64,000 nt of DNA from Herbaspirillum sp. ASV7. Lineage in GTDB: Bacteria; Pseudomonadota; Gammaproteobacteria; Burkholderiales; Burkholderiaceae_D. A program made the position numbers and the translations under genes. Of the stretch, positions 1 to 8,490 are shown in pieces (the stretch's first letter is position 1; each line of letters begins with the position of its first letter). The notes under the pieces were generated by a model that worked only from the letters and a program-made list of their open reading frames with translations, was not told where the DNA came from and ran no database searches. Location: the NCBI RefSeq assembly GCF_016429215.1, contig NZ_JAELUH010000019.1, positions 1 to 64,000 of the forward strand. The letters run 5' to 3'.

Positions 1-85
<85 letters not shown>

Positions 86-106
86 TTTTTACTCCTCCGC
101 CCCCCC

Positions 107-162
107 CCGATATCTACACTTGTAGTGTATCGTCGGCAGCGTCAGATGTGTATAAGAGACAG
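107..162 (+). other. Illumina P5 remnant, i5 index and Nextera Read 1 adapter
   Basis: Positions 107-119 match the 3' end of the P5 flow-cell oligo with one mismatch. Positions 120-129 (TTGTAGTGTA) fit a 10-nt i5 index. Positions 130-162 are the complete Nextera Read 1 sequence, ending in the 19-bp Tn5 mosaic end AGATGTGTATAAGAGACAG at 144-162. This is untrimmed library sequence, not a natural transposon end. The short reading frame crossing it is spurious. Confidence 0.97.
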
Positions 163-198
163 GTATCGAAGGCGCAGAGGTAGTCGCGCCTTCGATAC
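163..198. repeat. 13-bp perfect inverted repeat at the adapter junction
   Basis: GTATCGAAGGCGC at 163-175 and its exact reverse complement at 186-198 flank a 10-nt loop. The first arm starts at the base right after the adapter, which suggests a fold-back artefact formed during library preparation rather than a natural hairpin. A genuine hairpin cannot be excluded. Confidence 0.75.
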
Positions 199-253
199 GC
201 CGCTGCACGGCTACTCAGTCCGAACGGTTATTTCATGGCCCCTGGAAAGACAA

Positions 254-282
254 ATGCCGTCCGCTGCAAACAGGGACGGCAT
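254..282 (-). terminator. Likely intrinsic terminator of the flavin reductase gene
   Basis: A perfect 9-bp stem (ATGCCGTCC at 254-262, GGACGGCAT at 274-282) lies 25 bp beyond the stop codon of the minus-strand gene. On that strand it is followed by a T-rich stretch (TTTGTCTTT). Confidence 0.6.
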
Positions 283-306
283 CATTTCCGGATGTAAAGA
301 GGCAGC

Positions 307-894
307 CTAGAGAACGGTGCGCTTGACCTTATGGAACAGCCGGTTGAAGTAGATCAGGCTGTCCTTCTTTTCATTGACCTTGACCTCGGCCAGCTCGACG
401 AACATCACCGAGTGCGTACCCACTTCCTTGAACTCGCGGATGCGCCCCTGCAGCTTCACCAGCGCATCGGCCAGCACAGGCTGGCCCAATTCGCCCGGGG
501 CTTCCCAGATGTCCCAGGAGAAGCGCTCTTCCATGGGCACCTTGGTGGCACCGGAGAAGTGCATGGCCAGTTGCTCCAGTTCGTCGGAGAGCACGTTGAC
601 GCACAGGCGACCGTTCTTCTTGAAGACGTCATGCATGGCACTGCCGCGATTGATGCACACCAGGATCGTGGGTGGAGTATCGGTGACCGAGCACACCGCG
701 CTGGCAGTAATGCCGCAACGGCCACCCTCACCGTCGGTGGTGATGATGGACACGGCGGCCGGCAGATGCGCCATGGCATGGCGGAACTCCAGCTGTTCCG
801 GCGCAAGTACCGGGCGTGCCGGCGGGGTCGTGGCGCCGCCCTCGGAGGAGGTGGATGAGATGGCGTGGTCTTGTTGTACTGCATTGGCACTCAT
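307..894 (-). CDS. Flavin reductase domain protein (HpaC-like)
   Basis: A 195-residue protein with the FMN-binding flavin reductase fold seen in the NAD(P)H:flavin oxidoreductase subunits of two-component monooxygenases. After a low-complexity N-terminus of about 40 residues come the typical blocks: AVSIITTDG, GITASAVCSVTDTPPTILVCIN, then FKKNGRLCVNVL and HSVMFVELAEV. Such proteins reduce free flavin for a partner oxygenase, but no oxygenase gene is adjacent, so the partner is unknown. The start at 894 has AGGGAG 5 nt upstream. A longer frame reaching 972 lacks that support. It is divergent from the response regulator gene. The family is clear; the substrate pathway is not. Confidence 0.85.
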   Translation of the reverse strand: MSANAVQQDHAISSTSSEGGATTPPARPVLAPEQLEFRHAMAHLPAAVSIITTDGEGGRCGITASAVCSVTDTPPTILVCINRGSAMHDVFKKNGRLCVNVLSDELEQLAMHFSGATKVPMEERFSWDIWEAPGELGQPVLADALVKLQGRIREFKEVGTHSVMFVELAEVKVNEKKDSLIYFNRLFHKVKRTVL

Positions 895-1014
895 GGAAAC
901 TCCCTGGTTTGCACGCCGATGATGCACGGCGCTCGATAACAGCAGGTTAAGACATGCCAACGATGCACACAATTCGTGCCAAATGCCCGCCCCACAGGGG
1001 ATTGCGGCTAATCA

Positions 1015-1034
1015 TCTAGGTAAAAATACCTAGA
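1015..1034. promoter_or_regulatory. 20-bp palindrome in the divergent promoter region
   Basis: TCTAGGTA-AAAA-TACCTAGA is a perfect 8-bp inverted repeat with a 4-bp spacer. It lies 120 bp upstream of the flavin reductase start and 176 bp upstream of the response regulator start. Its size and symmetry suit a dimeric regulator, possibly the adjacent LuxR-type response regulator, which is inference. Confidence 0.5.
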
Positions 1035-1070
1035 CATTCACCGTCCTGGGGATGTTACAGTGTCGCTGAT

Positions 1071-1095
1071 CCCGAGAATTTCGGGCCTGTTTTTT
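1071..1095 (+). terminator. Small hairpin with T-run in the response regulator leader
   Basis: CCCGA (1071-1075) pairs with TCGGG (1081-1085) and is followed by a run of six T at 1090-1095. It resembles a weak intrinsic terminator or attenuator placed about 115 bp before the regulator's start codon. The 5-bp stem is short, so a function is uncertain. Confidence 0.3.
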
Positions 1096-1210
1096 GCATA
1101 GGTCAAAGCGTGCTGCTTTGATTCATGCCAACCGGCCCTTCAAGAAATCGAGAGGGTCGGAAATTGCGCCGGTGATCACCGGCTCCATTTTGACGAGACA
1201 AGGAGAGATG

Positions 1211-1843
1211 ATGGACTGCAACCCGCCGGTGGTCTACATCGTCGACGATGACGAAGCCGTTCGCACGTCGCTGGCCTGGCTGCTGAGCTCGGTCAATATT
1301 CGCACCGAATGCTTCGATGGCCCGGAAGCCTTCCTCAAGGCCTACGACGCCAACAGCCTGTCCTGCCTGATCCTGGATGTGCGCATGCCGGAGATCAGCG
1401 GCTTCCAGCTGCAGGACCGCCTCAAGGAAATCGGTGCCGACATTCCCGTGATCTTCGTCTCAGGACATGGGGATATCCCGATGTCGGTGCGTGCCCTGCA
1501 CAACGGCGCGGTCGATTTCCTGGAGAAGCCCTACAACTCGCAGCAGATGCTCGAACGCATCCAGATGACGCTCAAGAACGTGGCCGGCAACCTGCAGGCC
1601 CGCGAGCGCCGCCAGTTGCTCAAGGCACGCCTGAAGACGTTGACGGTGCGCGAGCGCGAGATCCTGGAGAAGGTCATCATGGGCCAGTCCAGCAAGCTCA
1701 TCGCCCGCGATCTCAATATCAGCGTCAAGACGGTGGATGTGCATCGTGCCAGCGTCAAGGACAAGCTGGGCTGCCAGAGCACCGCCACGCTGGTGCGCGA
1801 CGTGCTGATGGACTTCGGTCCGGAATTCCTGCGGGCCGCCTGA
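1211..1843 (+). CDS. FixJ/NarL-type two-component response regulator
   Basis: A 210-residue response regulator: receiver domain at about residues 6-120 and LuxR-type helix-turn-helix at about 140-200. The receiver has the acidic cluster VDDDE (residues 11-15), phospho-acceptor Asp56 in LILDVRMP and the conserved lysine in LEKPYN. The output domain carries LTVREREILEKVIMG and the recognition region SVKTVDVHRASVKDKL. This matches the FixJ/TtrR class. No histidine kinase gene is adjacent, so its sensor lies elsewhere. The start at 1211 is chosen because AAGGAG sits 5 nt upstream; an ATG at 1208 is too close to it. Target genes are unknown. Confidence 0.9.
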   Translation: MDCNPPVVYIVDDDEAVRTSLAWLLSSVNIRTECFDGPEAFLKAYDANSLSCLILDVRMPEISGFQLQDRLKEIGADIPVIFVSGHGDIPMSVRALHNGAVDFLEKPYNSQQMLERIQMTLKNVAGNLQARERRQLLKARLKTLTVREREILEKVIMGQSSKLIARDLNISVKTVDVHRASVKDKLGCQSTATLVRDVLMDFGPEFLRAA

Positions 1844-1881
1844 GACCTTCCTCCCGCCCCATCTACCTGCTTCACGCAACG

Positions 1882-1906
1882 ATCGCCGGCCTCATCAGCC
1901 GGCGAT
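1882..1906. terminator. Bidirectional hairpin between convergent genes
   Basis: ATCGCCGGC (1882-1890) pairs perfectly with GCCGGCGAT (1898-1906) across a 7-nt loop. It lies between the ends of the converging regulator and chemoreceptor genes. There is no strong T-run on either side, so termination strength is uncertain. Confidence 0.5.
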
Positions 1907-1910
1907 GTCG

Positions 1911-3458
1911 TCACGCCGCCTGCAAGGAGAAGAAGGCCACCGCCCGCTTCAACTCGGCGGCCTGATCTTCCAGTGACTTGGCGGCGGCGGCGGCCTGTTC
2001 CACCAGCGCGGCATTCTGCTGGGTCACGCCATCCATCTGTCCCACCGCCTGATTGACCTGGTGAATGCCTTCGGCCTGCTCACGGCTGGCGGTGCTGATC
2101 TCCCCCACCAGCGTATGGGCGCCATGCACGCTGCCCACCACGTCCTGCATGGTCTTGCCGGCCTGCTGCACCAGCGCGCTGCCGGCGCCGACCTTCTCCA
2201 CCGAATCGTCGATGAGCTGCTTGATCTCCTTGGCCGCTGCCGCCGAACGCTGCGCCAGCGCGCGCACTTCCGAAGCCACCACGGCAAAGCCGCGACCCTG
2301 CTCGCCGGCACGGGCCGCCTCCACCGCAGCGTTCAGGGCCAGGATATTGGTCTGGAAGGCGATGCCATCGATGACGCCGATGATGTCCACGATCTTGCGC
2401 GAGGACTCGTTGATGGTGGCCATGGTAGCGATCAACTGGTCCATCACCACGCCGCCCTGCCCGGCCACGGAGGCAGCCGAGCTGACCAGGTCATTGGCCT
2501 GATGGGCGTTCTCGGAATTGGTGCGCACGCTGGAGGTGAGTTGCTCGATGGAGGCCGCCGTCTCTTCCAGGGCGCCGGCCTGTTCTTCGGTGCGGGCCGA
2601 CAGGTCCAGGTTGCCGTTGGCGATCTCGCCCGAGGCGATGGCGATACTGTCGGCACCATGACGCACGGTGGAGACCACGCCATGCAGGCGCTCGCTCATG
2701 CCTTGCAGCGATGCCACCAGTTGGCCCAGCTCGTCGCGACCCATGACCACGGCGCGCGAGGTCAGGTCGCCGGCGGCTACGCGTTGCGAGATGGCCAGCG
2801 CCGCATGGACCGGGCGGGTGATGCTGCGCGTGAGCAACACCGCAAAAGCCACGCCACAGAGCAGGATGACCGCTTCCAGCGCGGCGATCTGCCACTGGCT
2901 GCTGGCAGCGTCCTTCTGGATCTGTGCGGAGATGTCGTCAATACGGGCGCGCTCGAAATCGAGCAATGCCCCCATGGCATCCTGGGTGTGCTTGGCGATG
3001 CCTATGTATTGCTGTTGATAGAGCTGGTCCACCTTGGCGGCATCGCCCTGTTTCTTGGCGGCGTAGATCTCATCGCGGATCGTCAGGAACTGCTTGCGGG
3101 CAGCATTGATGGTGGCGAAGAGCTTCATTTCGTTATCGCTGCTCAGTAGCGTCTCGACGTCCTTGAGGGTCTGCGCCGATTCCTTGCTGGAGGCCGCGGC
3201 CTCCTTGGCCAGGAAGGCTTCCAGTTCCGGGTCGCGGCTCTTGACCACGGTGGTAGTGCGCTGGATGGCGATGAGCAGCAGGGTATTCCATTGCGAGACC
3301 AGGCGTTCGGTCTTCAACGGCACATCCATCATCTGCTGGGTCTGCTGCGCCACCGTCTTGAGCCGCCAGATGCCGGTGGCCGCCACCACCATGGAAAACA
3401 CCAGCACCACGGCGAAACCCGCCCCCAGGCGCGAACCGATACGTATGTTCTTGATCAT
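1911..3458 (-). CDS. Methyl-accepting chemotaxis protein
   Basis: A 515-residue transmembrane chemoreceptor. An N-terminal membrane helix (about residues 10-30) precedes a four-helix-bundle-type periplasmic domain. A second membrane helix (around [21 protein letters not shown]) leads to a HAMP linker and a long cytoplasmic coiled coil. The conserved signalling tip is present ([21 protein letters not shown]), with flanking methylation helices. The protein ends in AFFSLQAA, so it lacks the NWETF-type docking tail for CheR/CheB. Starts at 3458 (MIKNIRIG) and 3467 (MTTMIKN) are both possible behind GGTAGGA. It should signal to a CheA/CheW array; the ligand is unknown. Confidence 0.93.
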   Translation of the reverse strand: MIKNIRIGSRLGAGFAVVLVFSMVVAATGIWRLKTVAQQTQQMMDVPLKTERLVSQWNTLLLIAIQRTTTVVKSRDPELEAFLAKEAAASSKESAQTLKDVETLLSSDNEMKLFATINAARKQFLTIRDEIYAAKKQGDAAKVDQLYQQQYIGIAKHTQDAMGALLDFERARIDDISAQIQKDAASSQWQIAALEAVILLCGVAFAVLLTRSITRPVHAALAISQRVAAGDLTSRAVVMGRDELGQLVASLQGMSERLHGVVSTVRHGADSIAIASGEIANGNLDLSARTEEQAGALEETAASIEQLTSSVRTNSENAHQANDLVSSAASVAGQGGVVMDQLIATMATINESSRKIVDIIGVIDGIAFQTNILALNAAVEAARAGEQGRGFAVVASEVRALAQRSAAAAKEIKQLIDDSVEKVGAGSALVQQAGKTMQDVVGSVHGAHTLVGEISTASREQAEGIHQVNQAVGQMDGVTQQNAALVEQAAAAAKSLEDQAAELKRAVAFFSLQAA

Positions 3459-3820
3459 TGTTGTCATTCCTACCGCGTTATCCACGGCATCCCGGCGACG
3501 GACCACCCCTGGTGGCCCGTCGTGACCGGCTTGCCCCTGTGCCGGCACAGCAAGACCGGCCCCGACCGGTACTTGCGATACTGACTTGCCAATCGATTCT
3601 AGGAGTGGCCTGCGTTACCGACTATATCAAATTTAAGAAACTATCCGTGCCGAAAAAGCAACGACGGAGCGGCAGGCCGCGTCAGGCAAGGGATGGCCGG
3701 GATAGCCATGCGGAAAGCTTGTCGAATGACAATGCAAAATAATTTATGTAACTGTTGACGAAAGGAGCGCTTTATTGATGATGCGCCAACAAATCAGCAG
3801 CCTGGACTACCCAGCGGCAT
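3459..3820. other. Intergenic region with a hairpin and a possible small ORF
   Basis: No firm gene is seen here. Positions 3497-3521 form an interrupted inverted repeat (GACGG-A-CCACC, CCT loop, GGTGG-C-CCGTC) that would fold in the 5' leader of the minus-strand chemoreceptor. A 32-codon frame at 3778-3876 (plus) has AAGGAG 10 nt before its ATG, but it runs antisense into the antitoxin gene and has a low-complexity tail, so I do not call it a gene. Confidence 0.5.
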
Positions 3821-4126
3821 TCACCGACGCTGTGCGCCCAGCGGCTGCACCGCCAAGCGCAAGCCCAGCGCCTTGAGAATGGCGGTCAGGTTGCTCAGGG
3901 CAGGATTGCCTTGTGGTGACAGGGTCCGATACAGTTGTGTCGGATTCAAATGGGCCTTTTCAGCGACCGCCTGCACACCCCCTACGGCCTGCGCAACCTG
4001 GCGCAACACCGTCATCAGCTCGCCCTGGTCGCCATCGGCGAGGACGCTGTTGATCATCTCGATCGCCAGTGACGGATCGCTGTGATATAGCTCGGCCATC
4101 GCCTCATCATGGGGTCTGCTTCTCAT
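3821..4126 (-). CDS. HigA-like antitoxin with HTH domain
   Basis: A 101-residue protein of the COG3636-type 'probable addiction module antidote' family. A helix-turn-helix occupies about residues 48-95 (GGVQAVAEKAHLNPTQLYRT, then LSNLTAILKALGLRL). The gene overlaps the preceding toxin gene by 4 bp (4123-4126), a translationally coupled pair with the toxin first, as in higBA loci. The antitoxin is expected to bind and neutralise the toxin and to repress the pair through the palindrome at 4461-4474. Family and pairing are clear; the role in this host is inferred. Confidence 0.88.
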   Translation of the reverse strand: MRSRPHDEAMAELYHSDPSLAIEMINSVLADGDQGELMTVLRQVAQAVGGVQAVAEKAHLNPTQLYRTLSPQGNPALSNLTAILKALGLRLAVQPLGAQRR

Positions 4127-4458
4127 TCGTCCGTTCTCCGTTGCCAGTCTTTCCAGTAAATCACCGCACGGTCAAGGTCGGCATCCTGCGTTCGCTTGTC
4201 ACCACCACACAGCAGCAACACGACGCGTCGACCGACCACGCCGTAGTACACCCGGTAGCCCGGGCCGACGTCGATACGCAATTCCCAGACGCCGTCGCGG
4301 CACCACTTGTGATCCCCGAAATTGCCATGCTCGACTCGCGCGACGCGGCGGATGATCGCGATCTTGGCTTGCACGTCGCGCAAGTGACGTATCCAGTCCA
4401 GATAGGGATCTTTCCCGCTCCCCGGGGTCAGGTAATGCTCGATGGAATAGCAATCCAT
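4123..4458 (-). CDS. RelE/HigB-like toxin
   Basis: A 111-residue protein of the COG3657 family (phage Gp49/HigB-like, RelE superfamily). Family features include an N-terminal DPYLDWIRHLRD segment, HGNFGDHK, the core ELRIDVGPGYRVYYGVVG and the C-terminal LLLCGGDKRTQDADLDRAV. Members are usually ribosome-dependent mRNA interferases. The start at 4458 fits the family's N-terminus but has no Shine-Dalgarno; instead a 14-bp palindrome ends 2 bp before the ATG. Translation may therefore be leaderless or tightly coupled to operator occupancy. Confidence 0.87.
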   Translation of the reverse strand: MDCYSIEHYLTPGSGKDPYLDWIRHLRDVQAKIAIIRRVARVEHGNFGDHKWCRDGVWELRIDVGPGYRVYYGVVGRRVVLLLCGGDKRTQDADLDRAVIYWKDWQRRTDE

Positions 4459-4460
4459 AT

Positions 4461-4474
4461 TCGTTTATAAACGA
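4461..4474. promoter_or_regulatory. Palindromic operator of the toxin-antitoxin pair
   Basis: TCGTTTATAAACGA is a perfect 14-bp palindrome directly in front of the toxin start. Its centre (TATAAA) could also serve as a -10 element. It is the expected type and place for autorepression by the HTH antitoxin. Confidence 0.7.
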
Positions 4475-4683
4475 AAAACAGTCAAGCAGAAAGAGGCGAT
4501 GCAAGAAATTCCCCGAATAGCAGGGCTGATTTCGTTGGCAGGATGAATCGGCAGTCAGCAGTAACTGCGCGATGTTAAAGACCTTCCTATGATGTATGGA
4601 GCGGCATGCGAATTAGCTTTCATCCGCTCAAAGAATGTCGAGTGGACGATCGCCGCACATGTCATGCAGCCAGCCACACCCAG

Positions 4684-5607
4684 CTACGCCCCCATCTCCC
4701 CCGACTGCTGCAACCCCAGTATCTGCTGCGAGAGCAGCTCCGCCACCCGCGACTGCTGTGCCAGCGCGTCATTGATCCCGCCGACGATGGCCACGCGCTT
4801 GCGGGCGCCTTCGATGACCTCGCCCATGGCCTCATGCGCTGCGGCGGCACCGGTACGGCCCACGCTGGCCTGCGCCACGGCCTGCTCGGCCTCGCGCAGT
4901 GCATTGCCGGAAGAACGACTGAGCGACTCGGCGATGCGCCCGATCTCCCGGCTGGACAAACCCACCCGCATCGCCAGCCGCTTGACCTCGGCGGCTACCA
5001 CGGCAAAGCCGCGTCCGCTCTCGCCGGCGCGGGCTGCTTCAATCGCCGCATTCAGGGCCAGCAGGTTGGTCTGGCTGGAGATCTCGTGGATATCCTCGAC
5101 AATGCTGCCGATGGTGGCGGCCTGGGCCACCAGGTCGCGATAGGTCTGCAGCGAGGCATCGATGTAGCGACTGATCGTGGCCACCGAGTCGACCACCTGC
5201 TGCACCGCCGCCACGGCACGGTCGACGCTGCCGCCGGACTGCCGGGCCACCACGCCGGCACGGCCCATGTCGGCAATACTCTGCGCCAGCAGTGCGAGCA
5301 GGTCCTGCACACGCTCCTGCAGGGCGGCGATGTCCTCCGCGCGCACCGGCGCGCCCTGAGGTTCGGGCTGCTCCATCACGACCTGCGCGGTCACGATCGG
5401 CAAGCGCGTACCAGCCGGTTCGGCTTGTCCGGCGGGCGCCGACGACCGGCGCGCCGTCAGCAGCACGCCCACCATCACCAGCGGCAGCAGCAAGGCCAGG
5501 CCGGTATCGATGGCACCACCCGCCGAGGCCAGCATGCTCCAGCAACTGCCGGCCACTACGATGACCGCACTGGCCAGGCACAGGCCCTTGAGATTGTTCG
5601 TCAACAT
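4684..5607 (-). CDS. Minimal membrane MCP-like signalling protein
   Basis: A 307-residue protein with two hydrophobic segments within the first 55 residues (about 8-28 and 36-50), almost no periplasmic loop and no HAMP domain. A short linker is followed by an MCP signalling domain with the canonical tip ([19 protein letters not shown], then [15 protein letters not shown]). There is no sensory domain, so it probably senses membrane state, internal cues or partner proteins. Start 5607 has GGAGGAGA upstream. It lies 52 bp behind the dynamin-like gene on the same strand and is probably the last gene of that unit. No CheR/CheB docking tail is seen. Confidence 0.85.
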   Translation of the reverse strand: MLTNNLKGLCLASAVIVVAGSCWSMLASAGGAIDTGLALLLPLVMVGVLLTARRSSAPAGQAEPAGTRLPIVTAQVVMEQPEPQGAPVRAEDIAALQERVQDLLALLAQSIADMGRAGVVARQSGGSVDRAVAAVQQVVDSVATISRYIDASLQTYRDLVAQAATIGSIVEDIHEISSQTNLLALNAAIEAARAGESGRGFAVVAAEVKRLAMRVGLSSREIGRIAESLSRSSGNALREAEQAVAQASVGRTGAAAAHEAMGEVIEGARKRVAIVGGINDALAQQSRVAELLSQQILGLQQSGEMGA

Positions 5608-5659
5608 GCTTGTCTCCTCCCTGTTTCTTTCTTTTTTGAATGGTGTGCAGCTTGTTCTT

Positions 5660-7210
5660 TCAATGTGCCAGCGCATCGGCCTGCACTGTCCCGCGCAAGT
5701 CCCTGTCGATCGCGGCCAGACTGTGCTGGCCCTGGTGGATGATGTCCTGCTTGCGGCGCACCGCCTGTGCCAGCGCTTCCAGTTGCTCATCGCAATGCTG
5801 CACCAGCGCTGCGGCCTGTTGCTCCAGCAGGGTGAGCACCGCCTGGTCCAGTGCTGCGTAGAGCTTCTCGTAGGAGACCGGCAGGTCCTCGCCGACCGGC
5901 TCATAGCCGTTCGCCGGCGCTTCGATCCGGATCGCCTCCGGCAACGCCAGCACGTGGCCCTCCAGCACCGCCTGCGCATGGCGTGCTAAGGCCAGGCCGC
6001 TCTGCTGCGCCAGAGCGTCGCAGACGGCCCGCACGTCGCCGGCCGGCGCATGCTGTTCCAGCAGTGCCGGCAAGCCCGGGATGATCTCGCGCCAGGCCAG
6101 CTGGACGATGCGCGCCTGGCGGGTTGGCAGCGATTCCCTTTCGGCCTGCACGGCGTGCTGCAGGGCCGCCAGCGCCGGCAGGGTGTGGGCCTGCATGGGG
6201 GCCAGCACTTCTTCCTGCAGGTGATGCAGCAGCACTTCGCCCGGCTTGCGCTGCCTGTACGACAGCGCCGGCCCGAGCAGCCCCAGCAGCGCCGCATACA
6301 AGCGGTCGAAGCCGGCAGCGGCCATGGCCTGTGCATCCTCTCCCTGGGTACGCGCCACATGGGCCGACACCGAGACCGGCGCCTTCAATTGCGCCAGCGC
6401 CACACCCAGGGTGCGCAGCTTGTCGGCGGCGCGTGCGTAGACATCGCCCTCCTGGTCGGCCCGGTTGGCGTCGGATTTGTTACGCAGCAGCTTGACGATC
6501 TCGCCATCGACTTCATCCTCGTCGATGACGTCGCTACGCGTCACCACCGGCAGCAGCGGCTTGCCGCGCCGCAGCTCGCGCGCCAGTTCGTCCAGCTCCT
6601 GGACCTGGCCCGGCGAGGTCGAGCTGGTCAGCCACAGCACGCCATCGGCGCTGTCCAGGAAGCGCTGGGTCAGGGCGGCGTTGTCATCGGTGGCCGAGTG
6701 CAGGCCGGGCGTGTCCAGCAAGACCAGCCCATCGCCCAGGCAGACGCCCTGCAGGCGCGCCGTGGTCTCGGTGGCGCCTTCATGGAAGGCCTGAGCACTG
6801 GCGAGGATCTGCCCGCCCTCCAGGTGGAAGTACTGCACCGCCTGCCCTTGCCGGGCAAAGCGCGCCGCCAGGAAATTGCACAGCGAACTCTTGCCGGCAT
6901 TGAACTTGCCGAACACCAGCAGCATCACCTTGCCCTCGAAGTGCTGTGCCAGGGCGCGCGCCGGGGCCAGTGCCTGCCATTGCTGCTGGCGATGGCGCTG
7001 CTGTTCTTGCAGTTCCCGGTGGATGGCCTCGATGCGCAAGGCCAGGGCACTCCCTGGTCGCAAACCCTCGCTGCCGATGCGCCCGGCCTCCAGCGCCTGC
7101 CCCAGGCTAGCCAGCCACTCGCGCATGCGCGTCATCAGCGGTGCCAGATCAATGCCATCGCCGCCAGGATGGCGCACCGCCTTGATGAAGTCTTGCTCGT
7201 TCTGGCTCAT
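5660..7210 (-). CDS. Dynamin-like GTPase, larger member of a tandem pair
   Basis: A 516-residue GTPase with a complete dynamin-type G domain: P-loop GKFNAGKS (residues 101-108), a threonine-rich switch I (ATETTARL), G3 DTPGLH (166-171) and G4 TRSD (224-227). About 95 residues of mostly helical sequence precede the G domain. The C-terminal half is helical, leucine/alanine/glutamine-rich, and resembles a stalk. No transmembrane segment is visible. The start overlaps the end of the second GTPase gene by 4 bp (ATGA at 7207-7210), so the two are translationally coupled and likely form a hetero-oligomer. Bacterial dynamin-like proteins act in membrane remodelling or phage defence; the role here is unknown. 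Confidence 0.85.
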   Translation of the reverse strand: MSQNEQDFIKAVRHPGGDGIDLAPLMTRMREWLASLGQALEAGRIGSEGLRPGSALALRIEAIHRELQEQQRHRQQQWQALAPARALAQHFEGKVMLLVFGKFNAGKSSLCNFLAARFARQGQAVQYFHLEGGQILASAQAFHEGATETTARLQGVCLGDGLVLLDTPGLHSATDDNAALTQRFLDSADGVLWLTSSTSPGQVQELDELARELRRGKPLLPVVTRSDVIDEDEVDGEIVKLLRNKSDANRADQEGDVYARAADKLRTLGVALAQLKAPVSVSAHVARTQGEDAQAMAAAGFDRLYAALLGLLGPALSYRQRKPGEVLLHHLQEEVLAPMQAHTLPALAALQHAVQAERESLPTRQARIVQLAWREIIPGLPALLEQHAPAGDVRAVCDALAQQSGLALARHAQAVLEGHVLALPEAIRIEAPANGYEPVGEDLPVSYEKLYAALDQAVLTLLEQQAAALVQHCDEQLEALAQAVRRKQDIIHQGQHSLAAIDRDLRGTVQADALAH

Positions 7211-8490
7211 AGGGCCTCCAGCTGTGCCAGCGATTGCCGCGCACGTTGCACGGCCTGCAGTGCCTGGCCGGCCTCGACCAGGGCCTGCGCCAGCGCCTGC
7301 CGGTCTTCCGACAATTCGTAATAGTGCAGGAAGGACTCGGTCAGTTGCGCCCGCCCGGCCGGTTCGCAGAAACGGCGGCGCAAGTCGTCGCGGTATTTCA
7401 CCGACACGCCCATGACGGCCACCATGACCGTATCGAGGCTGCGCACAGAGGTCTGCTGGGCGGCCGGCAAACCTTCCACGCCATGCTTGACCAGATGGCC
7501 GCGAATGGCGATGCAGGCGCGCGAATAGGCGATCTGGATGCGTGCCCGCTCGCGCTTGCCGGCAGTCAGCTTGAATTCGTCGGCGGCACTGTCGGGGATG
7601 AGGGCGGCATCGATGCCCTGCACCTCCAGTACCGGCAGCAGGTCCTGCGCCACCTGATCCAGCACCTCGGCCAGGCCGGCCTCGAAGTCGCGGCGTTGCT
7701 GCTGCTGGCGTTGTTGCAATGTGTGCTGGTGCTGCTGCGCCTGCTCGGCCTGTTGCGCCAGCTGTGCGGCCAGCTCGCCGAAGAGCAAGGCCGTCTCATG
7801 CTGGCGTGCCTGCGGCACCTGCGCCATGGCCTCGGCCAGCAAGCCCTGCAGGGCCGGGATGCCGCTTTTCTCCAGCATCAGTTTCTTGCCGCCCTCCACG
7901 CCGGCACGATGCCGCGTCGCCGAGACCGCATGCAAGTCCAGCTGCGGTGCCTGTGCCCGGATGGCGGCCGTGACCCGTTCCAGTTGCACCGCATCGGCCA
8001 TCTGGTCGACCTGGGTCAGCACGAACAGGGTCTGCCGCCGGGTGCGCTGCTGGTCCTCGCGCAAGGCGGCCAGCAGGCCGCGCTCGGCGGCATCGAGCTC
8101 GCCCTCCTTGGCCGCATGCACGAACAGGCGGATGTCGGCCTGCAACCAGGTCGCTTCCTGGGCATGGCTGTCGTCCAGTTCGGCCACGTCGGCGTCCAGT
8201 CCGGGCGCATCCAGCCAGCGCACATCCTGCTGCAGGTGTTCGGACAGGGTCACGGTCTCGCGCCGGTCAGCCACCGCAAACAGGTCGCAGCCCATCAGTT
8301 CGTTGAGCAGCCGGCTCTTGCCGTGGTTGTACTTGCCCACCACGGTGACCGTCGGGGGCGCCGCGCGGCGCGCCAGGGTGCGCAGCCGTGCCAGGTCATG
8401 CGCGCGTGCCGGGGCCACGGCCAGCACGTCACGCGCCAGCCGGTCGAATTGGTCTGTCTGCATCTCCATGCTCGTCTCTTTCCTTGTCAT
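7207..8490 (-). CDS. Dynamin-like GTPase, smaller member of a tandem pair
   Basis: A 427-residue GTPase with P-loop GKYNHGKS (residues 52-59), G3 DAPGLD (94-99) and G4 TQVD (159-162), followed by a helical region with a Gln-rich stretch (HQHTLQQRQQQQ) that looks like coiled coil. It is shorter than its neighbour and diverged from it, but has the same GKxNxGKS P-loop style. Start 8490 overlaps the benE-like stop codon (ATGA); a start at 8469 (MEMQTDQ) is an alternative. With four-base overlaps on both sides, it links the transporter gene and the second GTPase in one unit. Paired bacterial dynamins often co-assemble, which is the inference here. Confidence 0.8.
   Translation of the reverse strand: MTRKETSMEMQTDQFDRLARDVLAVAPARAHDLARLRTLARRAAPPTVTVVGKYNHGKSRLLNELMGCDLFAVADRRETVTLSEHLQQDVRWLDAPGLDADVAELDDSHAQEATWLQADIRLFVHAAKEGELDAAERGLLAALREDQQRTRRQTLFVLTQVDQMADAVQLERVTAAIRAQAPQLDLHAVSATRHRAGVEGGKKLMLEKSGIPALQGLLAEAMAQVPQARQHETALLFGELAAQLAQQAEQAQQHQHTLQQRQQQQRRDFEAGLAEVLDQVAQDLLPVLEVQGIDAALIPDSAADEFKLTAGKRERARIQIAYSRACIAIRGHLVKHGVEGLPAAQQTSVRSLDTVMVAVMGVSVKYRDDLRRRFCEPAGRAQLTESFLHYYELSEDRQALAQALVEAGQALQAVQRARQSLAQLEAL

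Noticed and set aside
144-162. Tn5 mosaic end as a natural transposon boundary
   Set aside because: It is embedded in the full Nextera adapter with P5 and index sequence, so it comes from library preparation.
125-310. 61-codon open frame at the contig start
   Set aside because: Its first codons are read from the Nextera adapter, so it is artefactual.
3778-3876. 32-codon small ORF with AAGGAG before the ATG
   Set aside because: It runs antisense into the antitoxin gene and its last third is a Pro/Ala/Ser tail that mirrors that gene's codons; no independent support.
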